Of a DNA stretch of 64,000 bases, positions 1 to 12,700 are shown in pieces. Numbering within the stretch: the first letter of the stretch is position 1; each line of letters begins with the position of its first letter. The stretch is from Diploptera punctata (Eukaryota; Arthropoda; Insecta; Blattodea; Blaberidae). Made by a program: the position numbers and the translations under genes. The DNA lies in NCBI GenBank assembly GCA_030220185.1, contig JASPKZ010003844.1, positions 4,074,001 to 4,138,000 of the forward strand. Reading direction: 5' to 3'. The notes beneath the pieces were generated by a model. That model ran no database searches. It had not been told where the DNA came from and saw nothing but the letters and a program-made list of their open reading frames with translations.

Positions 1-31
<31 letters not shown>

Positions 32-58
32 TAGTAGTAGTAATAGTAGTAGTAAACA
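1..58. repeat. (GTA)n microsatellite
   Basis: Almost pure trinucleotide repeat with a few A-for-G interruptions. A shorter version precedes the second copy of the same dispersed repeat near 1750-1770, so it seems to belong to the edge of that repeat. Confidence 0.9.
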
Positions 59-410
59 ATCAACTCTTTTAAAATTCGTATTAAAGCACCGTTGAGGTTG
101 TGTAATAAGATATTAAATATACCAATTTTATATTTAATATCTAGTAAAGACCTGTTCTACAACAATCTATGCAGTTTGAGAATATTAATTAGTATTACGA
201 AATTTTCATTAATACTGGGCGGTAGGCCCTACATGATAAATAATTCCTCCTGCAGTAGGCGCATATCTCGACCAGGGATTACTTTGATCTATGATCTCGA
301 CCTTGGAAAAAAAAAAAATCAATAACTCATTAACTACATAGTTTATCGATAGATGGCAGACGTATGCATTTGTGAGGATCTAGGTTTTATAAAAAAAAAT
401 AATAATAATA

Positions 411-734
411 ATCCATCGTAATTCTGCCCGAAGGCAGGTCCTTCACTGCAATCACAGCACCTTCATGCTATGCTTGCAGCTTTACTAGGGAATATTGTGT
501 AGGTGTGGTAGCTTCCCGTTGCTTACCACACCAGTGAAGGATGATGATGATGATAATGAAATGGTAAGGATGATGATATGACTGTTTGCGCCTTAAAGTT
601 TTCCTGACATTTATCTTACAGGTGAGGAAAAACCACGATAAAAACCTCACCCAGAAAAACTGCCCCGACCGGGGATCGAACCCGGGCCCGCTGCGTGACA
701 AGGCAGCACGCTACCTCGAGACCACAGCGGTGGA
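411..734 (-). mobile_element. SINE-A, full-length copy
   Basis: Read on the minus strand this is a tRNA-like head at 655-734 with an A-box-like TGGTCTCGAGG and a B box GGTTCGATCCC. A body of about 130 bp and a conserved 3' tail ending GCAGAATTACGATGGAT follow. At least five other copies in the window match it end to end. AAT trinucleotides border both ends, either as the insertion target or as its duplication. The label SINE-A is local to this annotation. Confidence 0.85.
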
Positions 735-779
<45 letters not shown>

Positions 780-780
780 T
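735..780. repeat. (AAT)n microsatellite
   Basis: Uninterrupted AAT run directly next to the 5' head of the minus-strand SINE. Confidence 0.9.
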
Positions 781-1107
781 TGGTAAGAGGCACTCGAAAG
801 AGCATTAAGTTATAAGTTTATGATTTGTCTTCTATGAGTTCGTTCAGTGATCCTGTCCATATTCTGCATTGTTTGTAATGGTATCGCTCACACTTTTGGT
901 CGCATATCTTGCATTCACACGAATCACTCGGTTGGTGGAATTTCTAAAAACTTTTAATATGTAATTTGTCGATAGATGGCAGATGAATGCAGTTTTGAAA
1001 CTATAAGAATTATAACCTTCTTCCGGTTAAAAAAATGACGAAGAAACCTTCTTCCGGTTTATAACATATAACCCAGTTTTAAAATTACTGCTAATATCTT
1101 TTAACAC

Positions 1108-1178
1108 TGGCGCAATCAGTTAGTGGTTAGATTGGTAATCCAGAGATGGATGGTGAAAGGTTCGAATCTACCCGCCCA
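1108..1178 (+). other. tRNA-like segment in dispersed repeat, copy 1
   Basis: A D-arm-like GCGCAATCAGTTAGTGG is followed about 40 bp later by a B-box-like AGGTTCGAATCT and CCCGCC. It cannot form a full cloverleaf with a paired acceptor stem, so it is read as a polymerase III promoter relic of a tRNA-derived repeat and not a working tRNA. The counterpart is at 2153-2227. Confidence 0.55.
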
Positions 1179-1577
1179 TAAGTTTTTTTCTTTCTTAAAT
1201 TTCATTACAAATTTTATTAACTTTTATAATAATTCAAATTTTATAATTGTTTAAAGTTACTGTTTTTATTTTTATTGTATTTCTATATAAACAATTTGTT
1301 TTAGGGCAAAGACGAAATTTTTGCGTTACCTAGCTACTAATTATCTAATTTTAAAACATGAATTGTAGAAACTATGCTGGTACTGTATTTAATTAATGCG
1401 GGAAACTACATTAATGAATTAATTATAAAATGGTGCCTAAATATAATAATTGTAAATTATTTGTATACTCGAGCTGCATTTATGCTCCACACTTCTGCCA
1501 ACTATCACATGAACTATTAACTAACTACTTATATCATTATCGATTATTTCTATTAGTAAAAAACACTTTTAAAATTG

Positions 1578-1768
1578 TTATTATTTATTATTATTATTAT
1601 TATTACTATTATTATTATATTATTATTACTATTATTATATTGTTGTAGTTATTGTTATTGTTATTGTTATTATTATTGTTATTCCTCTTTGTAACACGTC
1701 CTAATACTTGTATGAATGATTATTATATTATTATTATAATTATTATTATTAGTAGTAGTAGTAGTAGT
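1578..1768. repeat. (ATT)n-rich microsatellite tract
   Basis: Two runs of ATT/TTG/TTA trinucleotides (about 1578-1682 and 1722-1768), separated by about 40 bp. They lie between the two dispersed repeat copies. Confidence 0.85.
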
Positions 1769-1769
1769 A

Positions 1770-2477
1770 AACAACCAACACTTTTAAAATTCATATTAAA
1801 GTACCGTTGAGGTTGTGAAATAAGATATTAAATATACCAATTTTATATTTAATATCTAGTACTGGACGGTACATGATAAATAATTCCTCCTGTAGATGGC
1901 GCATATATCGACCTTGAAAAAAATCAATAACTCATTAACTACATGGTTTATCGATAGATGGCAGACATATGCATTTGTGAGGATCTAGGTTATACAACAT
2001 TTTTAAATATATAATCTGTTGATAGATGGCAGACGAATGCAGTTTTGAAACTATAAGAATTATAACCTTCTTCCGGTGAAAAAGACGACGAAGAAACCTT
2101 CTTCCGGTTTGTAACATATATCCTAGTTTTAATGTGGCTGTTCATTTTTTTTATCGTTAGCTCAGTCAGTTAGACTTTTAGATTAGTAATCATGAGATGG
2201 ATGGTGAAAGGTTCGAGTCTACCTGCATATAAGTTTTTTTTTTCTTTCCTAAATTTTATTGGCTTTTATAATAATTAAAATTATATAATTATTTAAAGTT
2301 ACTGGTTTTCTTTTTATTGTATTTTTATATAAACAATTTGTTTTAGGACATAGACGAAATTTTTGTGTTACCTAGCTAATAATTGTCAAATTTTAAAACA
2401 AATTCTAGGAACTATACTAGTACTGTATTAAATTAATGCGGGAAACTATATTAATTAATTAATTATAAAATGGTGCC
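1770..2477 (+). repeat. Dispersed repeat unit, copy 2
   Basis: Direct repeat of 59-1437 without the SINE insertion, about 85-90 percent identical by eye. It ends at ATGGTGCC, exactly where the hAT-like element begins, so that element appears to have inserted into this copy. Confidence 0.7.
2153..2227 (+). other. tRNA-like segment in dispersed repeat, copy 2
   Basis: Contains TAGCTCAGTCAGTTAGA (A-box-like) and GGTTCGAGTCT (B-box-like), aligned with the segment at 1108-1178. This copy keeps the better D-arm sequence. No acceptor pairing was seen. Confidence 0.55.
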
Positions 2478-4215
2478 CATGGGCGTAGCCAGCATTGGAT
2501 TAAGGGGGGTGAATTTTTTTTTCGACTCTATACCTTCCGGGTACAAACGAACAAATCAAAAATGCAAAATATTACCCTTATTTTTTAAACTTAACCTCAA
2601 TATATTTCGGAAGAAAGTTACAACGCTATTGAATTAGGAAATATGAAAAATAATAGTGAAATAATTGCAGATTTTTAGGCTTGGTTAATTGAATTTTTTG
2701 TTTAGGTTACTTCTTAATTTTTATACTTGATTGTATTGAGGCTATGACCTATATTTTAGCTACTAATAAAGTACAACTACACACACAGTTCAACTCGCCT
2801 TTTCGTTTGAGAACATTTTTTAAGTACATTTTGATTGTACTTTTCAATATCATTTTTAATAAGTTCTTTTGTGCAGACTGAGCATATACAGGCCATTAAG
2901 GCGATTTTCTGTCATTGTAGAACGACACCATGTCTTCACTCTTCTTAGGGTGCTAAAAGTGCTTTCAATCGACGAAGTAGTGTTTGGTAAAGACAAGCAT
3001 ATTACAATTGTTGCTTTTTGATGAATGGCAAAAAGTCGTACTCGTCCACGATGTTAACGAAATCACCTTTTTTATCCTTGTCACTTCGTTTCATCCACAT
3101 ACGGTGTCATAGTTCAATTTCAGTGGACAAACCCTCGATTTTATAATACTCTGAAATTTTGCTCGCCATTGCTTGGGCATCTTTCAGAGATGTTTTTAGG
3201 TTCTTAGGGTGCAGCATTTGAAGTTGTTCTCGAAATCTGACAAAGCTGTGGGAAAGGAATCCAAGTAGGGATATAAGATTGCCATTTTTATGTAATCTTC
3301 GGGATTACATTGTGGATTAGCTCAATGCGTCTGCTTATTAGATATTCTTGGTAGTGAGATTTGTACACCTAGCTCAGAAGCAATAATCTCCATATCTTTC
3401 ATGATGCCTTTGGATATCTCATCACCTTTTTTGCGATCTATTAACATGCTTTCAACATGGACCATGCATTTAATTAAATCTATAGCCATGGCTTGCAGCA
3501 AATTAAGACAGGTTCCAAATAACTAGAGTATTTTGCTATCAGGCAGAAACAAAAGATGAAAGTACTTATACTTGCAGCAGCATGCAACTGATCAGCTTGG
3601 TGCATTTCTTTTTACGGCAATCAATTTCAGGCCATTCAACAATTCCAAAAAATGTTTCTTAAATACCCCAATACTTTTATATTTTTGCGCCCAATGTGTT
3701 TCGCAGAACATGGGGATGCTTGTGACGTGCTGTCTTCTCAACGGCTACTCTCAGAAAAAGTTTATAACATCCTTAATTGTAGCTATTGTGTTTCTCATCT
3801 CGGACCCACTATTGAAATCATTTACCACAAGAATGATTTTGTGGCTCGTGCAGTGGAAGTAAATACCTTATGGAAAGTACTCATGCAGGCATTTCTGTAC
3901 CCCGTTGTCTTTTCCTGCCATTATTGAGCAACCGTCATAGCCCTGGCCAACACATTTGTGCTGGTCAATGTGTATCTCTTTGAAAAAGAAAATCTCAATT
4001 TCTGCAGCAATTGATTGGGAGTCCATTATTTTCAGTTCAACAAAGCCCAAAAACTTTTCTCAAATTGTATTCAGTTTCTCAACAAAAAACCACACACCAA
4101 TGGACAATTGCTCCTTTCCAAAATTTACAGCTTTTATCAGCTAAAACACTATAAGCATTAGCATTTTTTACATCATCCGCAATTAATTTCCTTACCTCAA
4201 GTCACATAATTCATA
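2478..4215 (-). pseudogene. hAT-superfamily transposase remnant
   Basis: Degenerate coding sequence in shifting frames. Around 3868-4050 the minus strand encodes VGQGYDGCSIMAGKDNGVQ, typical of the catalytic region of hAT-like/ZMYM-type transposases (a Cys-x-Gly-x-x-Tyr-Asp-Gly core). Around 2880-2990 it encodes TFSTLRRVKTWCRSTM followed by an ENRLNGL motif, which is the C-terminal hAT dimerisation region. The low-coordinate edge begins GGGCGTAGCCAG, a plausible terminal sequence. Many stops and frameshifts show the element is dead. The 5' part is lost against a LINE fragment near 4215-4235. Confidence 0.75.
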
Positions 4216-4234
4216 ACACTTTGTACTTCTTCTT

Positions 4235-4635
4235 CCTTTCATGTGATAGACCTAGTGGTCTGTTATGGTCTCAGTCCACGTTTGAAGGGTCTGCCCAAAT
4301 ATCTCTTGCCTGGTGGCTGGTAATTTAAGATTTGACGTGGTATTCTTGTTCTGCTCATTCTTCTTATATGAGATTTCCAGTTGTTTCTGTATTTTTGTAC
4401 ATATTCCATGATTGATTCCATTTGTAATTTTTTGAGAATCTCACTTTGTACAAATGATTTAAATATCAATATGTTGGTTTTATTTATAATATTTTTACTC
4501 CATATAATTGAATTTAACATTCCAATTGCTTTTCTTCCTTCACCAATTATTTTCTCAATTTCACAATGAATTTTTCCATCTGATTCTAAAATTGATTATA
4601 AATATTTGAATTTTTCAAGTTTTTTAATTTCCACG
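4235..4635 (-). pseudogene. LINE 3' end fragment, S/T-D-R-R clade type
   Basis: Minus-strand translation contains YVQKYRNNWKSHIRRMSRTR then IPRQILNYQPPGKR-LGRP. This is the conserved C-terminal region of a non-LTR retrotransposon polyprotein (N-W-x-x-H-x-x-R-M-x-x-x-R-I-P and G-R-P). It is truncated upstream. Related fragments are at 26590, 34700, 36600, 37770 and 38230. Confidence 0.7.
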
Positions 4636-4648
4636 TTGTTTTATCAAT

Positions 4649-4970
4649 CCATCCATAGTAATTCTGCCCGAGGGCAGGTCTTTCACTGCAATCACAGCAT
4701 TTTCATGCTATGCTTTGCAGCTTTACTAGGGAATTATAGGTGTGGTAGCTTTCCCTTTGCCTTCCACACCAGTGAAGGATGATGATGGTAATGATAAGGA
4801 TGATGATAATGGCCGGATGATTTTTGGGACCGTTGGGCCCTAAGCTTCCTGACATTTGTCTTACAGGTGAGGAAAAATCCCGAAAATACCTCCCCAGGAG
4901 CCTGTCTGGGAATCGAATCTGGGCCTGCTGTGTGACAAGGCAGCACACTACCTCGAGACCACAGCGGTGA
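4649..4970 (-). mobile_element. SINE-A copy with target duplication
   Basis: Complete head, body and tail on the minus strand. TTATCAAT occurs on both sides (4641-4648 and 4976-4983), consistent with a short target-site duplication. Its middle part has the variant reading AGCTTAGGGCCCAACGG, shared with the chimeric SINE at 62384. Confidence 0.85.
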
Positions 4971-5029
4971 ACATATTATCAATAATGATATCAATATTAA
5001 CAGTAGTAGTAGTAATAATAATAATACTA

Positions 5030-6134
5030 TTTTTATTTCAGAATTTATCTACAATTCAGTGGTTTTCCATCAACTCAAGAAATTCACCTTCTCCTCGTCT
5101 GTAAGTCCCAGTTCACTCATACTTCTTCTCACTCCAAAATAACAATAAGTGACTGCATGATGTGACATCCACGTCTGTGGGCTGACCGTTGAAATTATGT
5201 TATCGATTGGGTACAGAAGTGGACCATCAGCGTGTGTTTTGTCTTAATGTGGTGTTGTCTCGGAGGAGGCCTTGACATTCAGCTGACCACTCCATGTTCT
5301 TGTGTGGTCAAAGATGTGTATGTATGATCCCTCTCCTGATAGCTCCTGTTACCTACCAATATTTGCTGAAGATGTTCATCGATTTAGTTTTAATAATCTT
5401 ATGGAATTCTGAATGTGATTAAAATTGGTCCTGGTATTGAAGTAACAATCCAACACTTGGTCTATCCCTGGAAGTCCCAATTTAAAAACCTATGTTTTTT
5501 TCTTATACAAATTGAACATAAGTTCAACTCTGAAAACTTATCCTATTACGCATTACAGGGACTCTTGTCGTCTTTTTTTCTTTAAGAGGGGGTGGCTTGG
5601 ACGGCTACAACTTACAACTGTGTATCTGCTTCAATCTTCAGTTTTATATAAGGATTTCTCTCGAGAAAATACTGTTAAAATGGCAACCAAGTTCCCTATC
5701 CCAAACAAACAGTAACTTCCTGGGTTCAATCTGACTGTAACAGCTAGTTGGCTTGTAATAATAATAATTGAAGATCTTCCTCAAGAAAGGAAGTAACCAT
5801 AAATTTCTTTAAAGGTGATCTTAAGGCAATAAAATGAATATAATATGTTGTTGTCTGCTAACGCTCTGGATCTTGAACTTGATCCATTCTCCGTCTACCA
5901 ATAATAAGATGTTAACTGGTTTTCTGTATCTCCTTTGACTTTTGATATTACTTGACATTAGCATGAGTTCCTTGCTCATGATTATGTGTGGTTGTTTGCA
6001 CAGATACACTGTGGAGAATTGTAGATGTGCAATGCAGCCCAGCAGTTGTGTACAGTGGTTAAACAGAACATTGCCATCATTTTTCTTTGTGGTTAATCTG
6101 GGATATATCTTTTTTTAGAATGATTTTTTTTAAT
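5030..6134. other. No gene recognised
   Basis: AT-rich, with only short open frames on either strand and no recognisable domain. The minus strand at 5060-5300 reads as a partly open frame next to an AAT run, which could be a decayed LINE tail, but no diagnostic motif supports this. Confidence 0.4.
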
Positions 6135-6293
6135 ATTCAATGGTACCAGTTTGTCATTTTCGACATTTCTGATATTCTCTCCTGGCATGGCATACTTGTA
6201 AACCTGGAAGGTGGGATAATGGCTGCCCAGATGATATGAAAGATATGACGGTGGTGATGATGCACAAGGAGAGGCCTTAATCTAAACTTAAAC
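6135..6293 (+). repeat. Dispersed repeat 'tail B', left copy
   Basis: From 6209 to 6292 this is nearly identical (two differences seen) to the reverse complement of 14703-14786. It is also homologous to 43955-44160, where a SINE-A body is joined to it. It carries a GATGAT-rich centre and ends TCTAAACTTAA. It lies immediately upstream of a SINE-A copy and about 0.4 kb before the satellite array. Confidence 0.75.
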
Positions 6294-6620
6294 TCCATCC
6301 ATAGTAATTCTGCCCGAAGGCAGGTCCTTCACTGCAATCATAGCATTTTCATGCTATGCTTGCAACTTTACTAGGGAATTGTAGGTGTGGTAGCTTCCCG
6401 TCGCTTTCAACTTAAACTAATGAGGCAAATATGATATTGATGATAATGATGGCCAGTTGTTGTTTGAGGGCCATTTGGGGCTTAAAGTTACCTGACATTT
6501 GTATTACAGGTGAGGAAACCCCCCCCCCCAAAAAAAAATCCTACCCAGGAGACTTGTCCAGATCAAGGGTCAAAATCAGACCCACTGCATGACAAGGCAG
6601 CATGTTACCTTGAGACTTCG
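6294..6620 (-). mobile_element. SINE-A copy, diverged head
   Basis: The tail (6294-6410) is well conserved. The body and tRNA-like head are more mutated, with a C9/A9 homopolymer pair at 6520-6537 and loss of the distal end of the head. Confidence 0.8.
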
Positions 6621-6700
6621 AGGATGATGTTCAGTTTCTTGTTTGGACATACAGTTTTAAACTTCTCTGTTGTAATATTTTTACTTTTAGTGATGAGTAA

Positions 6701-9700
6701 CTAGCACTATCAAACCTATGGTTAAGCAGACATAAGCTGGAACCCATGTCTGCATTTCTCGTATTTTTAGAGTAAAAGATCATCATTCTATCGACCAAGG
6801 TACTTTTATCATCTGGCTTATTCGTCCTTGACTAGCACTACCAAACCTATGGTTAAGCAGACATAAGCTGGAACCCATGTCTGCATTTCTCGTATTTTTA
6901 GAGTAAAAGATCATCATTCTATCGACCAAGGTACTTTTATCATCTGGCTTATTCGTCCTTGACTAGCACTATCAAACCTATGGTTAAGCAGACATAAGCT
7001 GGAACCCATGTCTGCATTTCTCGTATTTTTAGAGTAAAAGATCATCATTCTATCGACCAAGGTACTTTTATCATCTGGCTTATTCGTCCTTGACTAGCAC
7101 TATCAAACCTATGGTTAAGCAGACATAAGCTGGAACCCATGTCTGCATTTTCTCGTATTTTTAGAGTAAAAGATCATCATTCTATCGACCAAGGTACTTT
7201 TATCATCTGGCTTATTCGTCCTTGACTAGCACTATCAAACCTATGGTTAAGCAGACATAAGCTGGAACCCATGTCTGCATTTCTCGTATTTTTAGAGTAA
7301 AAGATCATCATTCTATCGACCAAGGTACTTTTATCATCTGGCTTATTCGTCCTTGACTAGCACTATCAAACCTATGGTTAAGCAGACATAAGCTGGAACC
7401 CATGTCTGCATTTCTCGTATTTTAGAGTAAAAGATCATCATTCTATCGACCAAGGTACTTTTATCATCTGGCTTATTCGTCCTTGACTAGCACTATCAAA
7501 CCTATGGTTAAGCAGACATAAGCTGGAACCCATGTCTGCATTTCTCGTATTTTAGAGTAAAAGATCATCATTCTATCGACCAAGGTACTTTTATCATCTG
7601 GCTTATTCGTCCTTGACTAGCACTATCAAACCTATGGTTAAGCAGACATAAGCTGGAACCCATGTCTGCATTTCTCGTATTTTTAGAGTAAAAGATCATC
7701 ATTCTATCGACCAAGGTACTTTTATCATCTGGCTTATTCGTCCTTGACTAGCACTATCAAACCTATGGTTAAGCAGACATAAGCTGGAACCCATGTCTGC
7801 ATTTCTCGTATTTTTAGAGTAAAAGATCATCATTCTATCGACCAAGGTACTTTTATCATCTGGCTTATTCGTCCTTGACTAGCACTATCAAACCTATGGT
7901 TAAGCAGACATAAGCTGGAACCCATGTCTGCATTTCTCGTATTTTTAGAGTAAAAGATCATCATTCTATCGACCAAGGTACTTTTATCATCTGGCTTATT
8001 CGTCCTTGACTAGCACTATCAAACCTATGGTTAAGCAGACATAAGCTGGAACCCATGTCTGCATTTCTCGTATTTTTAGAGTAAAAGATCATCATTCTAT
8101 CGACCAAGGTACTTTTATCATCTGGCTTATTCGTCCTTGACTAGCACTATCAAACCTATGGTTAAGCAGACATAAGCTGGAACCCATGTCTGCATTTCTC
8201 GTATTTTTAGAGTAAAAGATCATCATTCTATCGACCAAGGTACTTTTATCATCTGGCTTATTCGTCCTTGACTAGCACTATCAAACCTATGGTTAAGCAG
8301 ACATAAGCTGGAACCCATGTCTGCATTTCTCGTATTTTTAGAGTAAAAGATCATCATTCTATCGACCAAGGTACTTTTATCATCTGGCTTATTCGTCCTT
8401 GACTAGCACTATCAAACCTATGGTTAAGCAGACATAAGCTGGAACCCATGTCTGCATTTCTCGTATTTTTAGAGTAAAAGATCATCATTCTATCGACCAA
8501 GGTACTTTTATCATCTGGCTTATTCGTCCTTGACTAGCACTATCAAACCTATGGTTAAGCAGACATAAGCTGGAACCCATGTCTGCATTTCTCGTATTTT
8601 TAGAGTAAAAGATCATCATTCTATCGACCAAGGTACTTTTATCATCTGGCTTATTCGTCCTTGACTAGCACTATCAAACCTATGGTTAAGCAGACATAAG
8701 CTGGAACCCATGTCTGCATTTCTCGTATTTTTAGAGTAAAAGATCATCATTCTATCGACCAAGGTACTTTTATCATCTGGCTTATTCGTCCTTGACTAGC
8801 ACTATCAAACCTATGGTTAAGCAGACATAAGCTGGAACCCATGTCTGCATTTCTCGTATTTTTAGAGTAAAAGATCATCATTCTATCGACCAAGGTACTT
8901 TTATCATCTGGCTTATTCGTCCTTGACTAGCACTATCAAACCTATGGTTAAGCAGACATAAGCTGGAACCCATGTCTGCATTTCTCGTATTTTTAGAGTA
9001 AAAGATCATCATTCTATCGACCAAGGTACTTTTATCATCTGGCTTATTCGTCCTTGACTAGCACTATCAAACCTATGGTTAAGCAGACATAAGCTGGAAC
9101 CCATGTCTGCATTTCTCGTATTTTTAGAGTAAAAGATCATCATTCTATCGACCAAGGTACTTTTATCATCTGGCTTATTCGTCCTTGACTAGCACTATCA
9201 ACCTATGGTTAAGCAGACATAAGCTGGAACCCATGTCTGCATTTCTCGTATTTTTAGAGTAAAAGATCATCATTCTATCGACCAAGGTACTTTTATCATC
9301 TGGCTTATTCGTCCTTGACTAGCACTATCAAACCTATGGTTAAGCAGACATAAGCTGGAACCCATGTCTGCATTTCTCGTATTTTTAGAGTAAAAGATCA
9401 TCATTCTATCGACCAAGGTACTTTTATCATCTGGCTTATTCGTCCTTGACTAGCACTATCAAACCTATGGTTAAGCAGACATAAGCTGGAACCCATGTCT
9501 GCATTTCTCGTATTTTTAGAGTAAAAGATCATCATTCTATCGACCAAGGTACTTTTATCATCTGGCTTATTCGTCCTTGACTAGCACTATCAAACCTATG
9601 GTTAAGCAGACATAAGCTGGAACCCATGTCTGCATTTCTCGTATTTTTAGAGTAAAAGATCATCATTCTATCGACCAAGGTACTTTTATCATCTGGCTTA

Positions 9701-12700
9701 TTCGTCCTTGACTAGCACTACCAAACCTATGGTTAAGCAGACATAAGCTGGAACCCATGTCTGCATTTCTCGTATTTTTAGAGTAAAAGATCATCATTCT
9801 ATCGACCAAGGTACTTTTATCATCTGGCTTATTCGTCCTTGACTAGCACTATCAAACCTATGGTTAAGCAGACATAAGCTGGAACCCATGTCTGCATTTC
9901 TCGTATTTTTAGAGTAAAAGATCATCATTCTATCGACCAAGGTACTTTTATCATCTGGCTTATTCGTCCTTGACTAGCACTATCAAACCTATGGTTAAGC
10001 AGACATAAGCTGGAACCCATGTCTGCATTTCTCGTATTTTTAGAGTAAAAGATCATCATTCTATCGACCAAGGTACTTTTATCATCTGGCTTATTCGTCC
10101 TTGACTAGCACTATCAAACTATGGTTAAGCAGACATAAGCTGGAACCCATGTCTGCATTTCTCGTATTTTTAGAGTAAAAGATCATCATTCTATCGACCA
10201 AGGTACTTTATCATCTGGCTTATTCGTCCTTGACTAGCACTATCAAACCTATGGTTAAGCAGACATAAGCTGGAACCCATGTCTGCATTTCTCGTATTTT
10301 TAGAGTAAAAGATCATCATTCTATCGACCAAGGTACTTTTATCATCTGGCTTATTCGTCCTTGACTAGCACTATCAAACCTATGGTTAAGCAGACATAAG
10401 CTGGAACCCATGTCTGCATTTCTCGTATTTTTAGAGTAAAAGATCATCATTCTATCGACCAAGGTACTTTTATCATCTGGCTTATTCGTCCTTGACTAGC
10501 ACTATCAAACCTATGGTTAAGCAGACATAAGCTGGAACCCATGTCTGCATTTCTCGTATTTTTAGAGTAAAAGATCATCATTCTATCGACCAAGGTACTT
10601 TTATCATCTGGCTTATTCGTCCTTGACTAGCACTATCAAACCTATGGTTAAGCAGACATAAGCTGGAACCCATGTCTGCATTTCTCGTATTTTTAGAGTA
10701 AAAGATCATCATTCTATCGACCAAGGTACTTTTATCATCTGGCTTATTCGTCCTTGACTAGCACTATCAAACCTATGGTTAAGCAGACATAAGCTGGAAC
10801 CCATGTCTGCATTTCTTCGTATTTTTAGAGTAAAAGATCATCATTCTATCGACCAAGGTACTTTTATCATCTGGCTTATTCGTCCTTGACTAGCACTATC
10901 AAACCTATGGTTAAGCAGACATAAGCTGGAACCCATGTCTGCATTTCTCGTATTTTTAGAGTAAAAGATCATCATTCTATCGACCAAGGTACTTTTATCA
11001 TCTGGCTTATTCGTCCTTGACTAGCACTATCAAACCTATGGTTAAGCAGACATAAGCTGGAACCCATGTCTGCATTTCTCGTATTTTAGAGTAAAAGATC
11101 ATCATTCTATCGACCAAGGTACTTTTATCATCTGGCTTATTCGTCCTTGACTAGCACTATCAAACCTATGGTTAAGCAGACATAAGCTGGAACCATGTCT
11201 GCATTTCTCGTATTTTTAGAGTAAAAGATCATCATTCTATCGACCAAGGTACTTTTATCATCTGGCTTATTCGTCCTTGACTAGCACTATCAAACCTATG
11301 GTTAAGCAGACATAAGCTGGAACCCATGTCTGCATTTCTCGTATTTTTAGAGTAAAAGATCATCATTCTATCGACCAAGGTACTTTTATCATCTGGCTTA
11401 TTCGTCCTTGACTAGCACTATCAAACCTATGGTTAAGCAGACATAAGCTGGAACCCATGTCTGCATTTCTCGTATTTTTAGAGTAAAAGATCATCATTCT
11501 ATCGACCAAGGTACTTTTATCATCTGGCTTATTCGTCCTTGACTAGCACTATCAAACCTATGGTTAAGCAGACATAAGCTGGAACCCATGTCTGCATTTC
11601 TCGTATTTTTAGAGTAAAAGATCATCATTCTATCGACCAAGGTACTTTTATCATCTGGCTTATTCGTCCTTGACTAGCACTATCAAACCTATGGTTAAGC
11701 AGACATAAGCTGGAACCCATGTCTGCATTTCTCGTATTTTTAGAGTAAAAGATCATCATTCTATCGACCAAGGTACTTTTATCATCTGGCTTATTCGTCC
11801 TTGACTAGCACTATCAAACCTATGGTTAAGCAGACATAAGCTGGAACCCATGTCTGCATTTCTCGTATTTTTAGAGTAAAAGATCATCATTCTATCGACC
11901 AAGGTACTTTTATCATCTGGCTTATTCGTCCTTGACTAGCACTATCAAACCTATGGTTAAGCAGACATAAGCTGGAACCCATGTCTGCATTTCTCGTATT
12001 TTTAGAGTAAAAGATCATCATTCTATCGACCAAGGTACTTTTATCATCTGGCTTATTCGTCCTTGACTAGCACTATCAAACCTATGGTTAAGCAGACATA
12101 AGCTGGAACCCATGTCTGCATTCTCGTATTTTTAGAGTAAAAGATCATCATTCTATCGACCAAGGTACTTTTATCATCTGGCTTATTCGTCCTTGACTAG
12201 CACTATCAAACCTATGGTTAAGCAGACATAAGCTGGAACCCATGTCTGCATTTCTCGTATTTTTAGAGTAAAAGATCATCATTCTATCGACCAAGGTACT
12301 TTTATCATCTGGCTTATTCGTCCTTGACTAGCACTATCAAACCTATGGTTAAGCAGACATAAGCTGGAACCCATGTCTGCATTTCTCGTATTTTTAGAGT
12401 AAAAGATCATCATTCTATCGACCAAGGTACTTTTATCATCTGGCTTATTCGTCCTTGACTAGCACTATCAAACCTATGGTTAAGCAGACATAAGCTGGAA
12501 CCCATGTCTGCATTTCTCGTATTTTTAGAGTAAAAGATCATCATTCTATCGACCAAGGTACTTTTATCATCTGGCTTATTCGTCCTTGACTAGCACTATC
12601 AAACCTATGGTTAAGCAGACATAAGCTGGAACCCATGTCTGCATTTCTCGTATTTTTAGAGTAAAAGATCATCATTCTATCGACCAAGGTACTTTTATCA

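Larger units (their letters stand above)
59..1437 (+). repeat. Dispersed repeat unit, copy 1 (interrupted)
   Basis: This segment is repeated directly at 1770-2477. Both copies share the block after the GTA run, the twice-occurring GATAGATGGCAG motif, two CCTTCTTCCGGT motifs, a tRNA-like segment and the terminal AATTATAAAATGGTGCC. Copy 1 is split between about 392 and 945 by a SINE plus flanking AAT repeats and about 165 bp of other sequence. No coding potential was seen. The tRNA-like part suggests a tRNA-derived retroposon, but the family is not recognised. Confidence 0.7.

Noticed and set aside
586..786. 66-codon frame with RGSNPGPLRDKAARYLETTA and a poly-Ile end
   Set aside because: It is a translation of SINE-A and its microsatellite. 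The same peptide appears at every SINE-A copy (for example 48493).
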